Below are positions 52,928-62,445 of a DNA stretch of 64,000 nt, one piece after another. Position 1 is the stretch's first letter. The number at the start of each line of letters is the position of its first letter. Made by a program: the position numbers and the translations under genes. This DNA is from Bacteroidaceae bacterium (GTDB taxonomy: Bacteria > Bacteroidota > Bacteroidia > Bacteroidales > Bacteroidaceae): assembly GCA_017522785.1 (NCBI GenBank), contig JAFWYF010000032.1:1-64000 (forward strand). The letters are read 5' to 3'. The notes beneath the pieces were generated by a model, which did not search any database, was not told the origin of the DNA, and saw only the letters and a program-made list of their open reading frames with translations.

Positions 52928-54265
52928 TTACTCAAAATACTTTTCCAATTTCTTCAAAACATTCTCGAGACAGAAAATGATTACATGGTCGCCTGCCTGT
53001 ATAATGGTATTACCACTAACATGAACGCCCTCTCCATTGCGAATCAAGCCTCCAATGTTAGCTCCCGACGGTAGTCCTAAATTCTTTACCGGTTTACGGG
53101 TTATTCCCACTCCTTCGCGCACCGGAAACTCTACGACAACAGCTTGAATGAATGTAAGACATTTTACACTGGAGACATCGGTCTTTAACATCATCTGGAA
53201 AATATTACTTGCCGCAAGTTTCTTTTTGTTGATAACTGAGCCAATGTCCATGCTTTCGGCCATAGAAATATATTCAATGTTTTCAACCTCTGCAACAGTA
53301 CGATAAACACCTGAACGTTTCGCCGATAGGCAAGCAAGAATATTTGTTTCGGAGTTGTCGCTCAATGCAATGAACGCATCGGTGTGGTCTATCCCTTCAC
53401 TCAACAGCAGTTCGGGGTCGCGAGCATCTCCATTTATAATCATGATTCTGTCGTCAACCATCTCGACAAGCTTGCGACAACGGTTTATATCGCTCTCTAT
53501 TATTTTAACACGCATGCTGTCGGGAATAAGATTCACAGTGCGCACTGCGATACGACTTCCGCCCATAATAATTATGCTCTTTACCTCGGTAAAGTCCTCT
53601 TTTCCGCAAATCTTTCTCACATGTGCAATCTGTTCCTTTGTTGTCATGAAACAGACTAAATCATCGGCCTCTATAATATCGTGTCCATGTGGAATAATAG
53701 TCTCATCTCCACGTTGAATTGCAACAATGTGGTATGGAACTTCGCGCACTAATTCTTTAAATGGGATATTTATGATAGAAGAATTGCTACGTACTTTTAC
53801 TCCAATCATAACAAGTGCTCCATTGCCAAATTCAAGCATCTGTCGCATCCAGCTATATTTGATGCTGGTGGTAATCTCCTCTGCTGCCAATTGCTCGGGG
53901 TAAATTAGAGAGTCTACACCAAGCGAGGCAAAGTATGCCTTGTTCTTTGGTTGCAGATATTCGTAGTTGTCGATACGAGCGATTGTTTTTTTAGCTCCCA
54001 AATAATGAGCTAATATGCAGGCTGTTATGTTAGAACTTTCGTCGGGTGTAACAGCAACGAAAAGGTCTGCATCACCGGCACCGGCAGACTTTAACGATGA
54101 TATTCGTGTTGGGAATCCGGTTACAGCTTTAAGGTCGAAAAGCGATTCCATTTTCCCTAAACGCTCTTCGTTCTCGTCCATTAGAATCACGTTCTCGTGT
54201 TCCGATGATAGCAGTTTGGCAAGGTGTGTACCTACTGCTCCTGCACCAACAATCACAATCTTCAT
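52928..54265 (-). CDS. trkA: Trk potassium system regulator TrkA
   Basis: 445-residue cytoplasmic protein with two RCK_N (NAD-binding Rossmann, first GAGAVGTHLAKLL, second IIMGGSRIAV) and two RCK_C domains, gating TrkH in response to nucleotides. It starts 2 nt after the dxs stop, indicating tight coupling with the isoprenoid gene. Confidence 0.93.
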   Translation of the reverse strand: MKIVIVGAGAVGTHLAKLLSSEHENVILMDENEERLGKMESLFDLKAVTGFPTRISSLKSAGAGDADLFVAVTPDESSNITACILAHYLGAKKTIARIDNYEYLQPKNKAYFASLGVDSLIYPEQLAAEEITTSIKYSWMRQMLEFGNGALVMIGVKVRSNSSIINIPFKELVREVPYHIVAIQRGDETIIPHGHDIIEADDLVCFMTTKEQIAHVRKICGKEDFTEVKSIIIMGGSRIAVRTVNLIPDSMRVKIIESDINRCRKLVEMVDDRIMIINGDARDPELLLSEGIDHTDAFIALSDNSETNILACLSAKRSGVYRTVAEVENIEYISMAESMDIGSVINKKKLAASNIFQMMLKTDVSSVKCLTFIQAVVVEFPVREGVGITRKPVKNLGLPSGANIGGLIRNGEGVHVSGNTIIQAGDHVIIFCLENVLKKLEKYFE

Positions 54266-54267
54266 AA

Positions 54268-56166
54268 CTACTGTTGTTTAATGTTCAGTATGGTATTAAG
54301 TACCGACTCGCAATCCATGCCACACAGACGATAAAGTTCCTGTGTAGTACCATGTTCAACAAACTTGTCGGGAATACCTATCGATTTTATTATAGGGGTG
54401 TAACCGTTTGCACTCATGTATTCGGTAACAGCTGTACCTAGTCCACCAAGCAGAACACCATCCTCTATTGTGATAACCTTTTTATATTTCTCTCCAACCT
54501 CTTTAAGGAGTTCAGTGTCTAATGGCTTTAGGAAACGCATATCATAGTGTGCTACACTAACTCCTTGCTTTTCTGCTTCTGCAATTACAGGCTCCATAAG
54601 CTTGCCGATAGGGCCAATAGAGAGTAGTGCAACATCGTCTCCTTTATGTAAATATCGTCCTTTTCCTACTTGCAACGTGGTTAGCGGACAGCGCCAATCG
54701 ACAAGAGAACCACAGCCACGTGGATAACGTATGACAAATGTGCCCATGTTGGGTTGTTGGGCTGTATACATCATGCGTCGCAATTCACATTCGTCGTAGG
54801 GAGAGGCTATAGTTATATTTGGGATGGGACGTAGATAGGCAAGGTCGAATGCTCCATGGTGTGTCGGTCCATCTTCGCCAACAATGCCTGCGCGGTCCAA
54901 GCAAAGCACCATATTTATTCTCTGCAAAGCAGCATCGTGAATAATATTATCGTATGCGCGTTGCATGAATGATGAATAGATGTTACAGAAAGGCATGGCT
55001 CCTCCTCGTGCCAAGCCGGCCGAGAAAGTAACGGCATGTCCTTCGGCTATGCCAACATCAAAGAAACGGTCGGGCATCTCTTTTCCCAGAATGTTCATTG
55101 AGCATCCCGAAGGCATAGCAGGGGTAATACCTACAACATTGGGGTTTTCTTTTGCAATCTCCAACAATGTTTCGCCAAAAACATCCTGAAAGCGTGGTGT
55201 GCCACCTTTTCTTACAATTCTTTCGCCTGTCTCTGCATCGAAGAGACCGGGTTGATGCCATATAGTCGCATTCTTTTCTGCCGGTTCATATCCCTTTCCT
55301 TTGACAGTGTGAATATGCAACATCTTAGGTCCTTTCATCTCTTTAATAAGATTGAGCATCCTCACAAGTTCGCGAACATCATGGCCATCGATAGGGCCGA
55401 AATAGCGCACCGACATACCTTCGAATATGTTACGCTGTTTGAACAGCATGGCTTTCAAACCGTTGTTGAAACGTGTAAGCGAACTGGCACGCCCTTTGTC
55501 TAGCAAGCCAATCTTTGTCAATAAGCGTGCTATTTTATAACGTATTTTATTATATAGTTTCGACGAGTGCATAGATATTAGCAATTGGCTCATGCCACCA
55601 ACACTCTTGTCTATTGACATGTCGTTATCGTTCAGAATTATAAGCAGATTGTTTGGGGTAGAAGATACATTGTTCAATCCCTCGTAGGCTAATCCTCCAC
55701 TCATTGAGCCATCGCCTATCACTGCCACAATATGCTCGTCATTGCGTTTCTCTATTTGTGCGGCAACAGCAAGTCCTAATGCCGCCGATATTGAATTAGA
55801 GGCGTGCCCTGCTACAAAAGAGTCATATTCACTCTCATCGGGAGAGGGAAACGGTTTCATTCCTCCAAACTTTCTGTTTGTGTGAAATTTATCTCTGCGA
55901 CCGGTGAGTATCTTGTGCCCATAAGCCTGATGCCCAACATCCCAAACAATTTTGTCATAGGGGGTTGCATATACATAGTGTAGTGCAACGGTAAGTTCCA
56001 CACTGCCAAGACTCGATGCAAAATGACCCGGATTTTGCGACAACGATTCAATGATAAACGCTCTCAGTTCTGCACACACTTCCGGCAGTTGCTCTTCGGG
56101 CAATCGTCGCAAATCCTCGGGGGTGTTAATCTTGTCTAAAAGCTTGTATGTCATCTTTTCGGTCAT
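54268..56166 (-). CDS. dxs: 1-deoxy-D-xylulose-5-phosphate synthase
   Basis: Thiamine-diphosphate enzyme of the MEP isoprenoid pathway: pyruvate plus glyceraldehyde-3-phosphate gives DXP. Three domains: ThDP-binding N-terminal ([31 protein letters not shown]), pyrimidine-binding ([18 protein letters not shown]) and C-terminal. Length 632; the Met at 56154 (MTYKLLDK) is an alternative start. First gene of the dxs-trkA-trkH-mntP operon. Confidence 0.94.
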   Translation of the reverse strand: MTEKMTYKLLDKINTPEDLRRLPEEQLPEVCAELRAFIIESLSQNPGHFASSLGSVELTVALHYVYATPYDKIVWDVGHQAYGHKILTGRRDKFHTNRKFGGMKPFPSPDESEYDSFVAGHASNSISAALGLAVAAQIEKRNDEHIVAVIGDGSMSGGLAYEGLNNVSSTPNNLLIILNDNDMSIDKSVGGMSQLLISMHSSKLYNKIRYKIARLLTKIGLLDKGRASSLTRFNNGLKAMLFKQRNIFEGMSVRYFGPIDGHDVRELVRMLNLIKEMKGPKMLHIHTVKGKGYEPAEKNATIWHQPGLFDAETGERIVRKGGTPRFQDVFGETLLEIAKENPNVVGITPAMPSGCSMNILGKEMPDRFFDVGIAEGHAVTFSAGLARGGAMPFCNIYSSFMQRAYDNIIHDAALQRINMVLCLDRAGIVGEDGPTHHGAFDLAYLRPIPNITIASPYDECELRRMMYTAQQPNMGTFVIRYPRGCGSLVDWRCPLTTLQVGKGRYLHKGDDVALLSIGPIGKLMEPVIAEAEKQGVSVAHYDMRFLKPLDTELLKEVGEKYKKVITIEDGVLLGGLGTAVTEYMSANGYTPIIKSIGIPDKFVEHGTTQELYRLCGMDCESVLNTILNIKQQ

Positions 56167-56237
56167 GTTCGTTGAATCGGTTTTTGTAAATACAAAAGCG
56201 GTACAGCTATGTGTCGCCTATTTTTGCATTTTCGATG

Positions 56238-56245
56238 CAAAGATA
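56238..56245 (-). promoter_or_regulatory. dxs operon -7 box
   Basis: TATCTTTG on the - strand, 71 nt before the start at 56166. Confidence 0.45.
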
Positions 56246-56378
56246 AATCTTTTTAGAGAAAAAGTGATAATATTTATAAACTGTTTAATTTTTATTTTAA
56301 TAACGTCTATTTTGTAAATATAATATCTTTTAAGTAAAATAAGTTAGGGGCTGATGAATGAAATTAAAACAAGTTGAT

Positions 56379-56386
56379 TATTTTTG
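56379..56386 (+). promoter_or_regulatory. -7 box of the GSCFA-murF/alr operon
   Basis: TATTTTTG, 25 nt before the ATG at 56412. Confidence 0.45.
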
Positions 56387-56411
56387 CACATAATATCTCT
56401 AAACTAACATA

Positions 56412-57416
56412 TTGCAAAGTATGCAACTATCCACTGTCGTTGAACTGCCTATCAAGAAACATGCGATAACTCACAAAAGTAATTTGTTGCTTTTGGGCTC
56501 ATGCTTCTCTAACAATATAGGGACAAAGCTTGTTGAGCGAAAGTTCGTGGCAGATGTTAATCCATTTGGTATTTTGTATAATCCAATATCGATAGCGACG
56601 GCTTTGAATCGTATAATCGATGGCACTCCTTTTGATGAAAATTCTATGGAACTACAGTATCACCAAGAGAGGTGGCACAGCATGTTACATCATGGCGATT
56701 TCTCGCATGCAGAATGTTCTCAAATGCTCTCAATGGTAAATAACAGACTGATGTCGGCACACGATGGAATAGAACATTGCGATGTGGTTATGATAACATT
56801 TGGTACTGCGTATGTCTATCGTCGCTTGTCCGATAATATCGTTGTTGGAAATTGCCACAAGATGCCGGCAAATATGTTTAGTCGTGAATTGTTGAATGTC
56901 GCAACAATCGTCGATACAATGCATTCGACAATGGAACATCTGCTTAGCGTTGCTCCTAAAGCAAAGGTGCTATTTACGGTGAGCCCAATAAGGCATCTGC
57001 GTGATGGCGCTCACGATAACCAAATAAGTAAATCGACACTTTTGATAGCAATAGATGAACTTTGTCGTCACTTCCCACAAAATACAATATATTTCCCTGC
57101 ATACGAGATTATGCTCGATGAATTACGTGATTACAGGTTCTATGCCGACGATATGCTACATCCATCCTCTTTGGCTGTAGAGTACATTTGGGAGTGTTTT
57201 GGTAGATGCTTTTTCGATAATGCTACAGAAGCGTTGAACAGAGATATAGAAACTATAAACAGAGCTCTTTTGCATCGTCCTTTTGATGATTCCTCAAAAG
57301 CTTATATCGGTTTCATAAAGGATACCAAATGCAAAATAGAGAAGATAATAGAGAAAAATCCACATTTAGATTTTGATAAGGAAATTTCGAAATGCAATAC
57401 AATACTGAACAGATAG
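56412..57416 (+). CDS. GSCFA-domain protein
   Basis: 334-residue protein of the GSCFA family (named after its GSCFS-type motif, here LLLGSCFSNNIGTKL at about residues 29-43), an SGNH-like fold. Further family blocks: NPFGILYNPISI, ITFGTAYVYR, FTVSPIRHLRDG and PAYEIMLDELRDYRFY, with DMLHPS. Function not established; an acyl hydrolase or transferase acting on cell-wall material fits the fold and context. Its end overlaps murF-alr by 25 nt. Confidence 0.88.
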   Translation: MQSMQLSTVVELPIKKHAITHKSNLLLLGSCFSNNIGTKLVERKFVADVNPFGILYNPISIATALNRIIDGTPFDENSMELQYHQERWHSMLHHGDFSHAECSQMLSMVNNRLMSAHDGIEHCDVVMITFGTAYVYRRLSDNIVVGNCHKMPANMFSRELLNVATIVDTMHSTMEHLLSVAPKAKVLFTVSPIRHLRDGAHDNQISKSTLLIAIDELCRHFPQNTIYFPAYEIMLDELRDYRFYADDMLHPSSLAVEYIWECFGRCFFDNATEALNRDIETINRALLHRPFDDSSKAYIGFIKDTKCKIEKIIEKNPHLDFDKEISKCNTILNR

Positions 57417-59872
57417 CAAAAATAGTTAATGCAAAGTTTGTTGGCGGTGCAGGGACAAGAACTGTTACAAGGTTACTCACCGATAGCCGTTCACTCAGTT
57501 TCCCCGAGGAGACTCTGTTCTTTGCAATAAAAACAGCTCATGGTAACGGACACCGATATATCGATGATTTATACCGTCGCGGTGTGCGTAACTTTGTTGT
57601 AAATGAGCAAGAGGGCATAGAAAAGTTTTCCGATGCCAATTTTGTTGTTGTAAAAGATGTAGTGCGCGCCTTGCAACTTTTGGCAACCCACCATCGTAAA
57701 CTGTATAATATTCCAATAGTTGGCATAACAGGTAGCGATGGCAAAACAATGGTCAAAGAGTGGCTTTATCAGCTTACAGCCGGTAAATATACTGTTACAC
57801 GCTCTCCACGTAGCTATAACTCGCAAATAGGTGTGCCTTTGTCGGTTTGGTTGTTAAATGACGATAGCACTTTGGGTATCTTCGAGGCCGGAATATCACA
57901 GACACTCGAAATGGATAATCTTCATAGGATAATTCAACCAACAATTGGTATTCTGACAAACATCAGCAGTGCACATCAAGAGAATTTTAACAGTTTGCAA
58001 GAAAAGTGTGATGAAAAAATATCTCTGTTCAAGAATTGTGATGTGATAATCTACAATGGCGATAACCCGTTGCTTGCCAATGGGGTAAGCAGAGCTTTGC
58101 TCTCGTCGCGTGAAATTGCATGGTCGCGAGAAGATCCCAGTCGTCCTCTTTATATTAGTTCTATTGAGAAAGATGACACAGGTACTACAATAAAATACCG
58201 ATATCTGACATTTGAAAATAGTTATAGAATACCTTTCCTTGACGATGCTTCGATAGAGGACTCCATAAACTGTCTGGCAGCAGCACTATACCTAATGATC
58301 TCGCCCGAAGTTGTCGTTGAACGTATGGCAAAGTTGGAGCCTGTTGCTATGCGCCTCGAGGTAAAAGAGGGCAATCGTGGTTGCATGATTATAAATGATA
58401 GTTATAATTCGGACACCGCATCATTAGACATTGCACTCGATTTCATGGAACGTAGGTGCAAAACTCGTCCCGATCTCAAAAGAACACTTATATTGGGAGA
58501 TATAAAGCAGACAGGAATGACTGCTCGTTCCTTATATCGCACTGTAAGGTTCTTTATGGAAAAGCGTGGTGTGCAAAAATTTATAGGAATAGGCAAAGAT
58601 ATCTGCTCCGAATCCTCGCGTCTTGCAAAGAGTGGTATCGAGTGCCATTTCTTCGAAGATACAGAGTCTTTTATACTCTCTTCTCTTTTTAGTGAATTGC
58701 ACGATGAGGCTGTTCTCATCAAAGGGCCTCGTTCTCTGCATTTCGAGGATATATCCGAAGCATTGGAAAAAAAGGTTCATCAAACAATTCTCGAAGTAAA
58801 TCTGAGTGCACTACGCGATAATCTGAATTACTATAGAAGTAAATTGAATCCCGATACAAAGATTGTATGTATGGTAAAAGCTTCGGCCTATGGTGCAGGG
58901 TCGTTGGAGGTTGGTCGCACTTTGCAGGAGTGTAATGTCGATTATTTGGCTGTTGCTGTTGCCGATGAGGGTGCAGAACTGCGCAAAGAGGGCATAACTT
59001 CGGGAATAATAGTGATGAATCCAGAGCCTAGTTCGCATCGTGTGCTTTTTAGTAATAAACTAGAGCCCGAGGTGTATAGTATGGATATGTTGCAGTCGTT
59101 GCTAAGAACGGCCTGTCGCGAAGGAATCACAGACTATCCAATTCACATAAAAATAGATACGGGAATGCATCGTTTGGGTTTCTTGCCCGAGGAAATTCCC
59201 CATTTGATAAAGGTCTTGAAGCATCAGAATGCCTTTACTCCACGTTCTGTATTTACCCATTTTGTAGGTAGCGACAGTGCTGTTTTCGATGATTTCTCTA
59301 AAGTGCAAATAGCGCGTTTTGAACAGGCTGCCAATGAGTTGCAAAGCTCCTTCTCGCATCGCATATTACGCCATATATGCAATAGTGCCGGTGCCGAACG
59401 CTTTACAGATGTACAGTATGAAATGGTGCGTTTGGGTATTGGCCTCTATGGCGTTTCTCCAATAGGCGAAGATAAAGGATTACATCCTATCTCTGCTCTT
59501 AAAACCATTATATTGCAAGTTCACGATGTCCCGGCTACTGAAACCATCGGGTACAGCCGTCGTGGACTCCTTACACGCCCATCGCGTATTGCTGCATTGC
59601 CCATAGGCTATGCCGATGGTTTGAACCGTAAATTTGGTAATGGTAATGGCTACTGTATCATAAATGGCAAAGAGGCTCCATACATTGGGAATATATGTAT
59701 GGATGTTTGTATGGTCGATGTTACCGATGTCGATTGCAAAGCGGGCGACGAGGTTGAAATATTTGGTACTCATCTGCCGGTTACAAAACTTGCAGAGTGG
59801 ATAGACACTATACCATACGAAATATTGACATCTGTGTCGACAAGAATTAAGCGGGTATATTACAGCGAATAA
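57392..59872 (+). CDS. Fused MurF ligase and alanine racemase
   Basis: 826-residue bifunctional peptidoglycan enzyme. The MurF half (1-460) adds D-Ala-D-Ala to UDP-MurNAc-tripeptide and has the ATP loop GITGSDGKTMVKEW and NDSYNSD. The alanine racemase half (about 465-826) makes D-Ala and carries the PLP lysine K496 (MVKASAYGAG) and the C-terminal YTxR-type region (GYSRRGLL, GNICMDVCMVD). Such fusions are common in Bacteroidetes. It overlaps the GSCFA gene, so translation is probably coupled. Confidence 0.93.
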   Translation: MQYNTEQIAKIVNAKFVGGAGTRTVTRLLTDSRSLSFPEETLFFAIKTAHGNGHRYIDDLYRRGVRNFVVNEQEGIEKFSDANFVVVKDVVRALQLLATHHRKLYNIPIVGITGSDGKTMVKEWLYQLTAGKYTVTRSPRSYNSQIGVPLSVWLLNDDSTLGIFEAGISQTLEMDNLHRIIQPTIGILTNISSAHQENFNSLQEKCDEKISLFKNCDVIIYNGDNPLLANGVSRALLSSREIAWSREDPSRPLYISSIEKDDTGTTIKYRYLTFENSYRIPFLDDASIEDSINCLAAALYLMISPEVVVERMAKLEPVAMRLEVKEGNRGCMIINDSYNSDTASLDIALDFMERRCKTRPDLKRTLILGDIKQTGMTARSLYRTVRFFMEKRGVQKFIGIGKDICSESSRLAKSGIECHFFEDTESFILSSLFSELHDEAVLIKGPRSLHFEDISEALEKKVHQTILEVNLSALRDNLNYYRSKLNPDTKIVCMVKASAYGAGSLEVGRTLQECNVDYLAVAVADEGAELRKEGITSGIIVMNPEPSSHRVLFSNKLEPEVYSMDMLQSLLRTACREGITDYPIHIKIDTGMHRLGFLPEEIPHLIKVLKHQNAFTPRSVFTHFVGSDSAVFDDFSKVQIARFEQAANELQSSFSHRILRHICNSAGAERFTDVQYEMVRLGIGLYGVSPIGEDKGLHPISALKTIILQVHDVPATETIGYSRRGLLTRPSRIAALPIGYADGLNRKFGNGNGYCIINGKEAPYIGNICMDVCMVDVTDVDCKAGDEVEIFGTHLPVTKLAEWIDTIPYEILTSVSTRIKRVYYSE

Positions 59873-61225
59873 TTACAGTAGGCCTATATTCTTTATGAAT
59901 ATGTAAAGAATGAGCAGGGGAGTTATATACCTTAGCATAAATATTATTATAGCTATTGTAGCTCCCTTTAGGTTGCCGTAATTACTAATTTCGTCATGTA
60001 TGAAATTACGTTTCATGAACCACGAAACGAATATACATGTAAACATGGCTCCAAGTGGCATTAAAATGTTGGCTGTAAATTTGTCGAAGATATCTATAAA
60101 GGTTACATTGGCTATCTTTATTCCTAAGAAATCGATATCAAAGATGCAGCAGGTAGTTAGTATGCTTAACGCAATTGATACTATCGATGTAGTACGTGCC
60201 GCCCACTTGCGACTCAACTTAAACTCCTCGGCAAAATATGCTGTAAGAACTTCGTGAAACGATATCGTAGAGGTTAGAGATGCCAACATCACCAATGTGA
60301 AGAAAATAACCGACCATAATGATGCTAATGGCATGTCTTTAAATATCTCGGGAAGAGTAACAAAAATAAGAGATGCTCCTTCTGTAGGTTGTAGCCCGGC
60401 ACTGAATACCGCGGGGAATATTACAAGTCCTGCCAAAACCGATACTAATAGGGTTAGTCCGGCAACATTGAACGATGTCGAAATAAGATTATTCTTTTTC
60501 TTGAAATACGAAGCGTATGTAACCATGCATCCCATTCCCACTGAAAGTGAGAAGAATGCCTGCCCAATAGCCATCATTATTGTCTTTGGCGAGAATGCTT
60601 TCTCAAAGTCTGGCGAAAGAAAGAAACGATATCCCTCTATTGCATTGGGCATAAAGGCTACACGTACAGCCATTATCAATAAAATGATAAACAGAGCCGG
60701 CATCATTATGCGTGATGCCTTCTCTATACCTTTTTCTACTCCTCTGGCAATTATAACATGGGTTAGCAATATAAATACAATTGCATAGAATAGTGGGCGC
60801 CATGAGCCCTGAAACTCAGCAAATTGTTCTGTAAAAGATAGCGGTGAATTGTACAAGCTCCCTACAGCGGAATTTGTAAGATACTCGAGAGACCAACCGG
60901 CTATTATATAATAGTATCCCGAAATAAGCAATGCTCCCAGTACTCCATTATATCCCAGCCAACTCCATTTCTTCGACAAAGCGCGGAAAGCACCTACAGC
61001 ATTTTTACGAGAATGTCTTCCTACTGCAAATTCGGCTACCATTGCAGGAATACCAACCGCAAACACGCTAATTGCAAATACTAAAAGGAAGGCTGCTCCA
61101 CCATATTCTCCTGCAATATATGGGAAACGCCAAATTGCTCCTAATCCAATTGCACTACCTGCGGCAACCAGTATAACGCTTAATTTTCCACCAAAAGATG
61201 CTCTCTTTTCTTCGCTCATATTCAC
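59873..61225 (-). CDS. Neurotransmitter:sodium symporter family transporter
   Basis: 450-residue LeuT-fold transporter with about 11-12 helices. Signature regions: helix 1 VAAGSAIGLGAIWRFPYIAGEYGG (sodium and substrate site, unwound GS/GL) and helix 6 GQAFFSLSVGMGCMVTYASY. It likely imports an amino acid with sodium. The second Met (61219) is an alternative start. Its stop codon directly abuts the stop of the convergent murF-alr gene. Confidence 0.9.
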   Translation of the reverse strand: MNMSEEKRASFGGKLSVILVAAGSAIGLGAIWRFPYIAGEYGGAAFLLVFAISVFAVGIPAMVAEFAVGRHSRKNAVGAFRALSKKWSWLGYNGVLGALLISGYYYIIAGWSLEYLTNSAVGSLYNSPLSFTEQFAEFQGSWRPLFYAIVFILLTHVIIARGVEKGIEKASRIMMPALFIILLIMAVRVAFMPNAIEGYRFFLSPDFEKAFSPKTIMMAIGQAFFSLSVGMGCMVTYASYFKKKNNLISTSFNVAGLTLLVSVLAGLVIFPAVFSAGLQPTEGASLIFVTLPEIFKDMPLASLWSVIFFTLVMLASLTSTISFHEVLTAYFAEEFKLSRKWAARTTSIVSIALSILTTCCIFDIDFLGIKIANVTFIDIFDKFTANILMPLGAMFTCIFVSWFMKRNFIHDEISNYGNLKGATIAIIIFMLRYITPLLILYIFIKNIGLL

Positions 61226-61245
61226 TCTTTCTTAAATTTAGAGCG

Positions 61246-61253
61246 CGAAAGTA
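61246..61253 (-). promoter_or_regulatory. Symporter -7 box
   Basis: TACTTTCG on the - strand, 21 nt before the ATG at 61225. Confidence 0.4.
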
Positions 61254-61327
61254 CTAAAAATGGAGCAAATACACAATATTGTGAATGTCAAAGAATAACA
61301 AATCGATACAAGTGTGTGGTAAAAATA

Positions 61328-61372
61328 AATCCTCCCTGCATCTCTTCGAAATAGTTAGATGCAGGGAGGATT
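61328..61372 (-). terminator. Terminator after ddh
   Basis: AATCCTCCCTGCATCT (61328-61343) is fully complementary to 61357-61372; on the - strand it is followed by TATTTTTA. Confidence 0.85.
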
Positions 61373-61392
61373 GTAGTACTTTTAATCAGGTA

Positions 61393-62292
61393 TTATACTA
61401 AATGTGATATAAGTTCTTCGCGGTCGCCATGTAAAAGGTCGAGTACAGGAACTTCTACCATTGTGTAACATCCGGGTTGCTGACGCATTGTAGCACGTGC
61501 AGCACAAACAAGTACCTGCCCGGTTAGTGCAGGGTTGTTTATGTGCATGTTGAACTCAAATAGTTGGTTTTGTGTTGTGCCTGACACGCCTTTACGTGTC
61601 AAATTTACTCCATGCCCCATATCCAAAAGTTGATCAACGCAAGGAACATTTATTACATGAGTCTCATCGTTTACAAAATAGGGGTCAGCTTTAATGGCTT
61701 CGGCAACCTGATTGAAATTGTAACCATCTTCAATCTCAACATATACCATGCGGCGATGAATGCCTGTTCCAACAGGGATTGTCATTGAAAGAGCTGCTTT
61801 AACTCCTTCAATCGCTTTAACTGCAACTGTATGTCCCATGCTCATTCCGGGACCAAAGTTTGTGTATGTTATTCCTTTTGGAGCAATTGCCTGTAATAGT
61901 GTTCGCACAACTGAATCGCTTCCGGGGTCCCAACCTGCCGAAATAATAGATACGGCATTACCAGCTTTTGCACTCTCGTTGAGAGAACGACGCAAAGAAA
62001 CTATTTGCGAGTGTATGTCGAAACTGTCTACGGTGTTTATGCCTAATGCCAGAATATCTTTTGCATACTTCTCGACACTGCGTGTGGGAGTCGATAAAAT
62101 AGCTACATCCACCTCGCCAAGTTCACGAATGTCCTTTACCACTGTATACCCTTGCAATTCGGCAGGGCAATTCTCGTTACCCGAACGTCTTACAATACCT
62201 GCAACTTCAAAATCGGGCGCTGCAATCAATGCCTGTAATGTATATTTACCTATATTGCCGTAGCCGACAATTGCTGCTCTAATCTTTTTCAT
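61393..62292 (-). CDS. ddh: meso-Diaminopimelate dehydrogenase
   Basis: 299-residue NADPH enzyme that aminates tetrahydrodipicolinate to meso-DAP in one step, for lysine and cell-wall synthesis. It has the N-terminal VGYGNIGKYTLQAL nucleotide loop, VDSFDIH, SAGWDPGSDSVVR and NFGPGMSMGHTVAVKAI, all typical of Ddh. Monocistronic with its own -7 box and terminator. Confidence 0.94.
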   Translation of the reverse strand: MKKIRAAIVGYGNIGKYTLQALIAAPDFEVAGIVRRSGNENCPAELQGYTVVKDIRELGEVDVAILSTPTRSVEKYAKDILALGINTVDSFDIHSQIVSLRRSLNESAKAGNAVSIISAGWDPGSDSVVRTLLQAIAPKGITYTNFGPGMSMGHTVAVKAIEGVKAALSMTIPVGTGIHRRMVYVEIEDGYNFNQVAEAIKADPYFVNDETHVINVPCVDQLLDMGHGVNLTRKGVSGTTQNQLFEFNMHINNPALTGQVLVCAARATMRQQPGCYTMVEVPVLDLLHGDREELISHLV

Positions 62293-62323
62293 CTTCTTAT
62301 TAAGTTAAAATGTTAATGTGATG

Positions 62324-62331
62324 CGAATATA
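62324..62331 (-). promoter_or_regulatory. ddh -7 box
   Basis: TATATTCG on the - strand, 32 nt before the ATG at 62292. Confidence 0.4.
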
Positions 62332-62405
62332 TATAAAATGAGTTTAGCAATGATTTTATTTTTGTTTAAAAAAAATTAATGAAGTGAGATTTTTATTAAG
62401 TATAT

Positions 62406-62441
62406 AAAAAATAGTCGCAAGAGCTCTTGCGACTATTTTTT
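62406..62441. terminator. Palindromic terminator after pnp
   Basis: A 36-bp perfect palindrome centred at GAGCTC, with A6 and T6 ends (stem AAAAAATAGTCGCAAGAG). It lies 5 nt after the PNPase stop. Confidence 0.85.
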
Positions 62442-62445
62442 GCGA

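Noticed and set aside
60297-60788. 163-codon + strand frame opposite the symporter
   Set aside because: Complement of conserved membrane helices; no independent start signal or family resemblance.
61760-62263. 167-codon + strand frame
   Set aside because: Antisense to ddh, which has full family motifs on the other strand.
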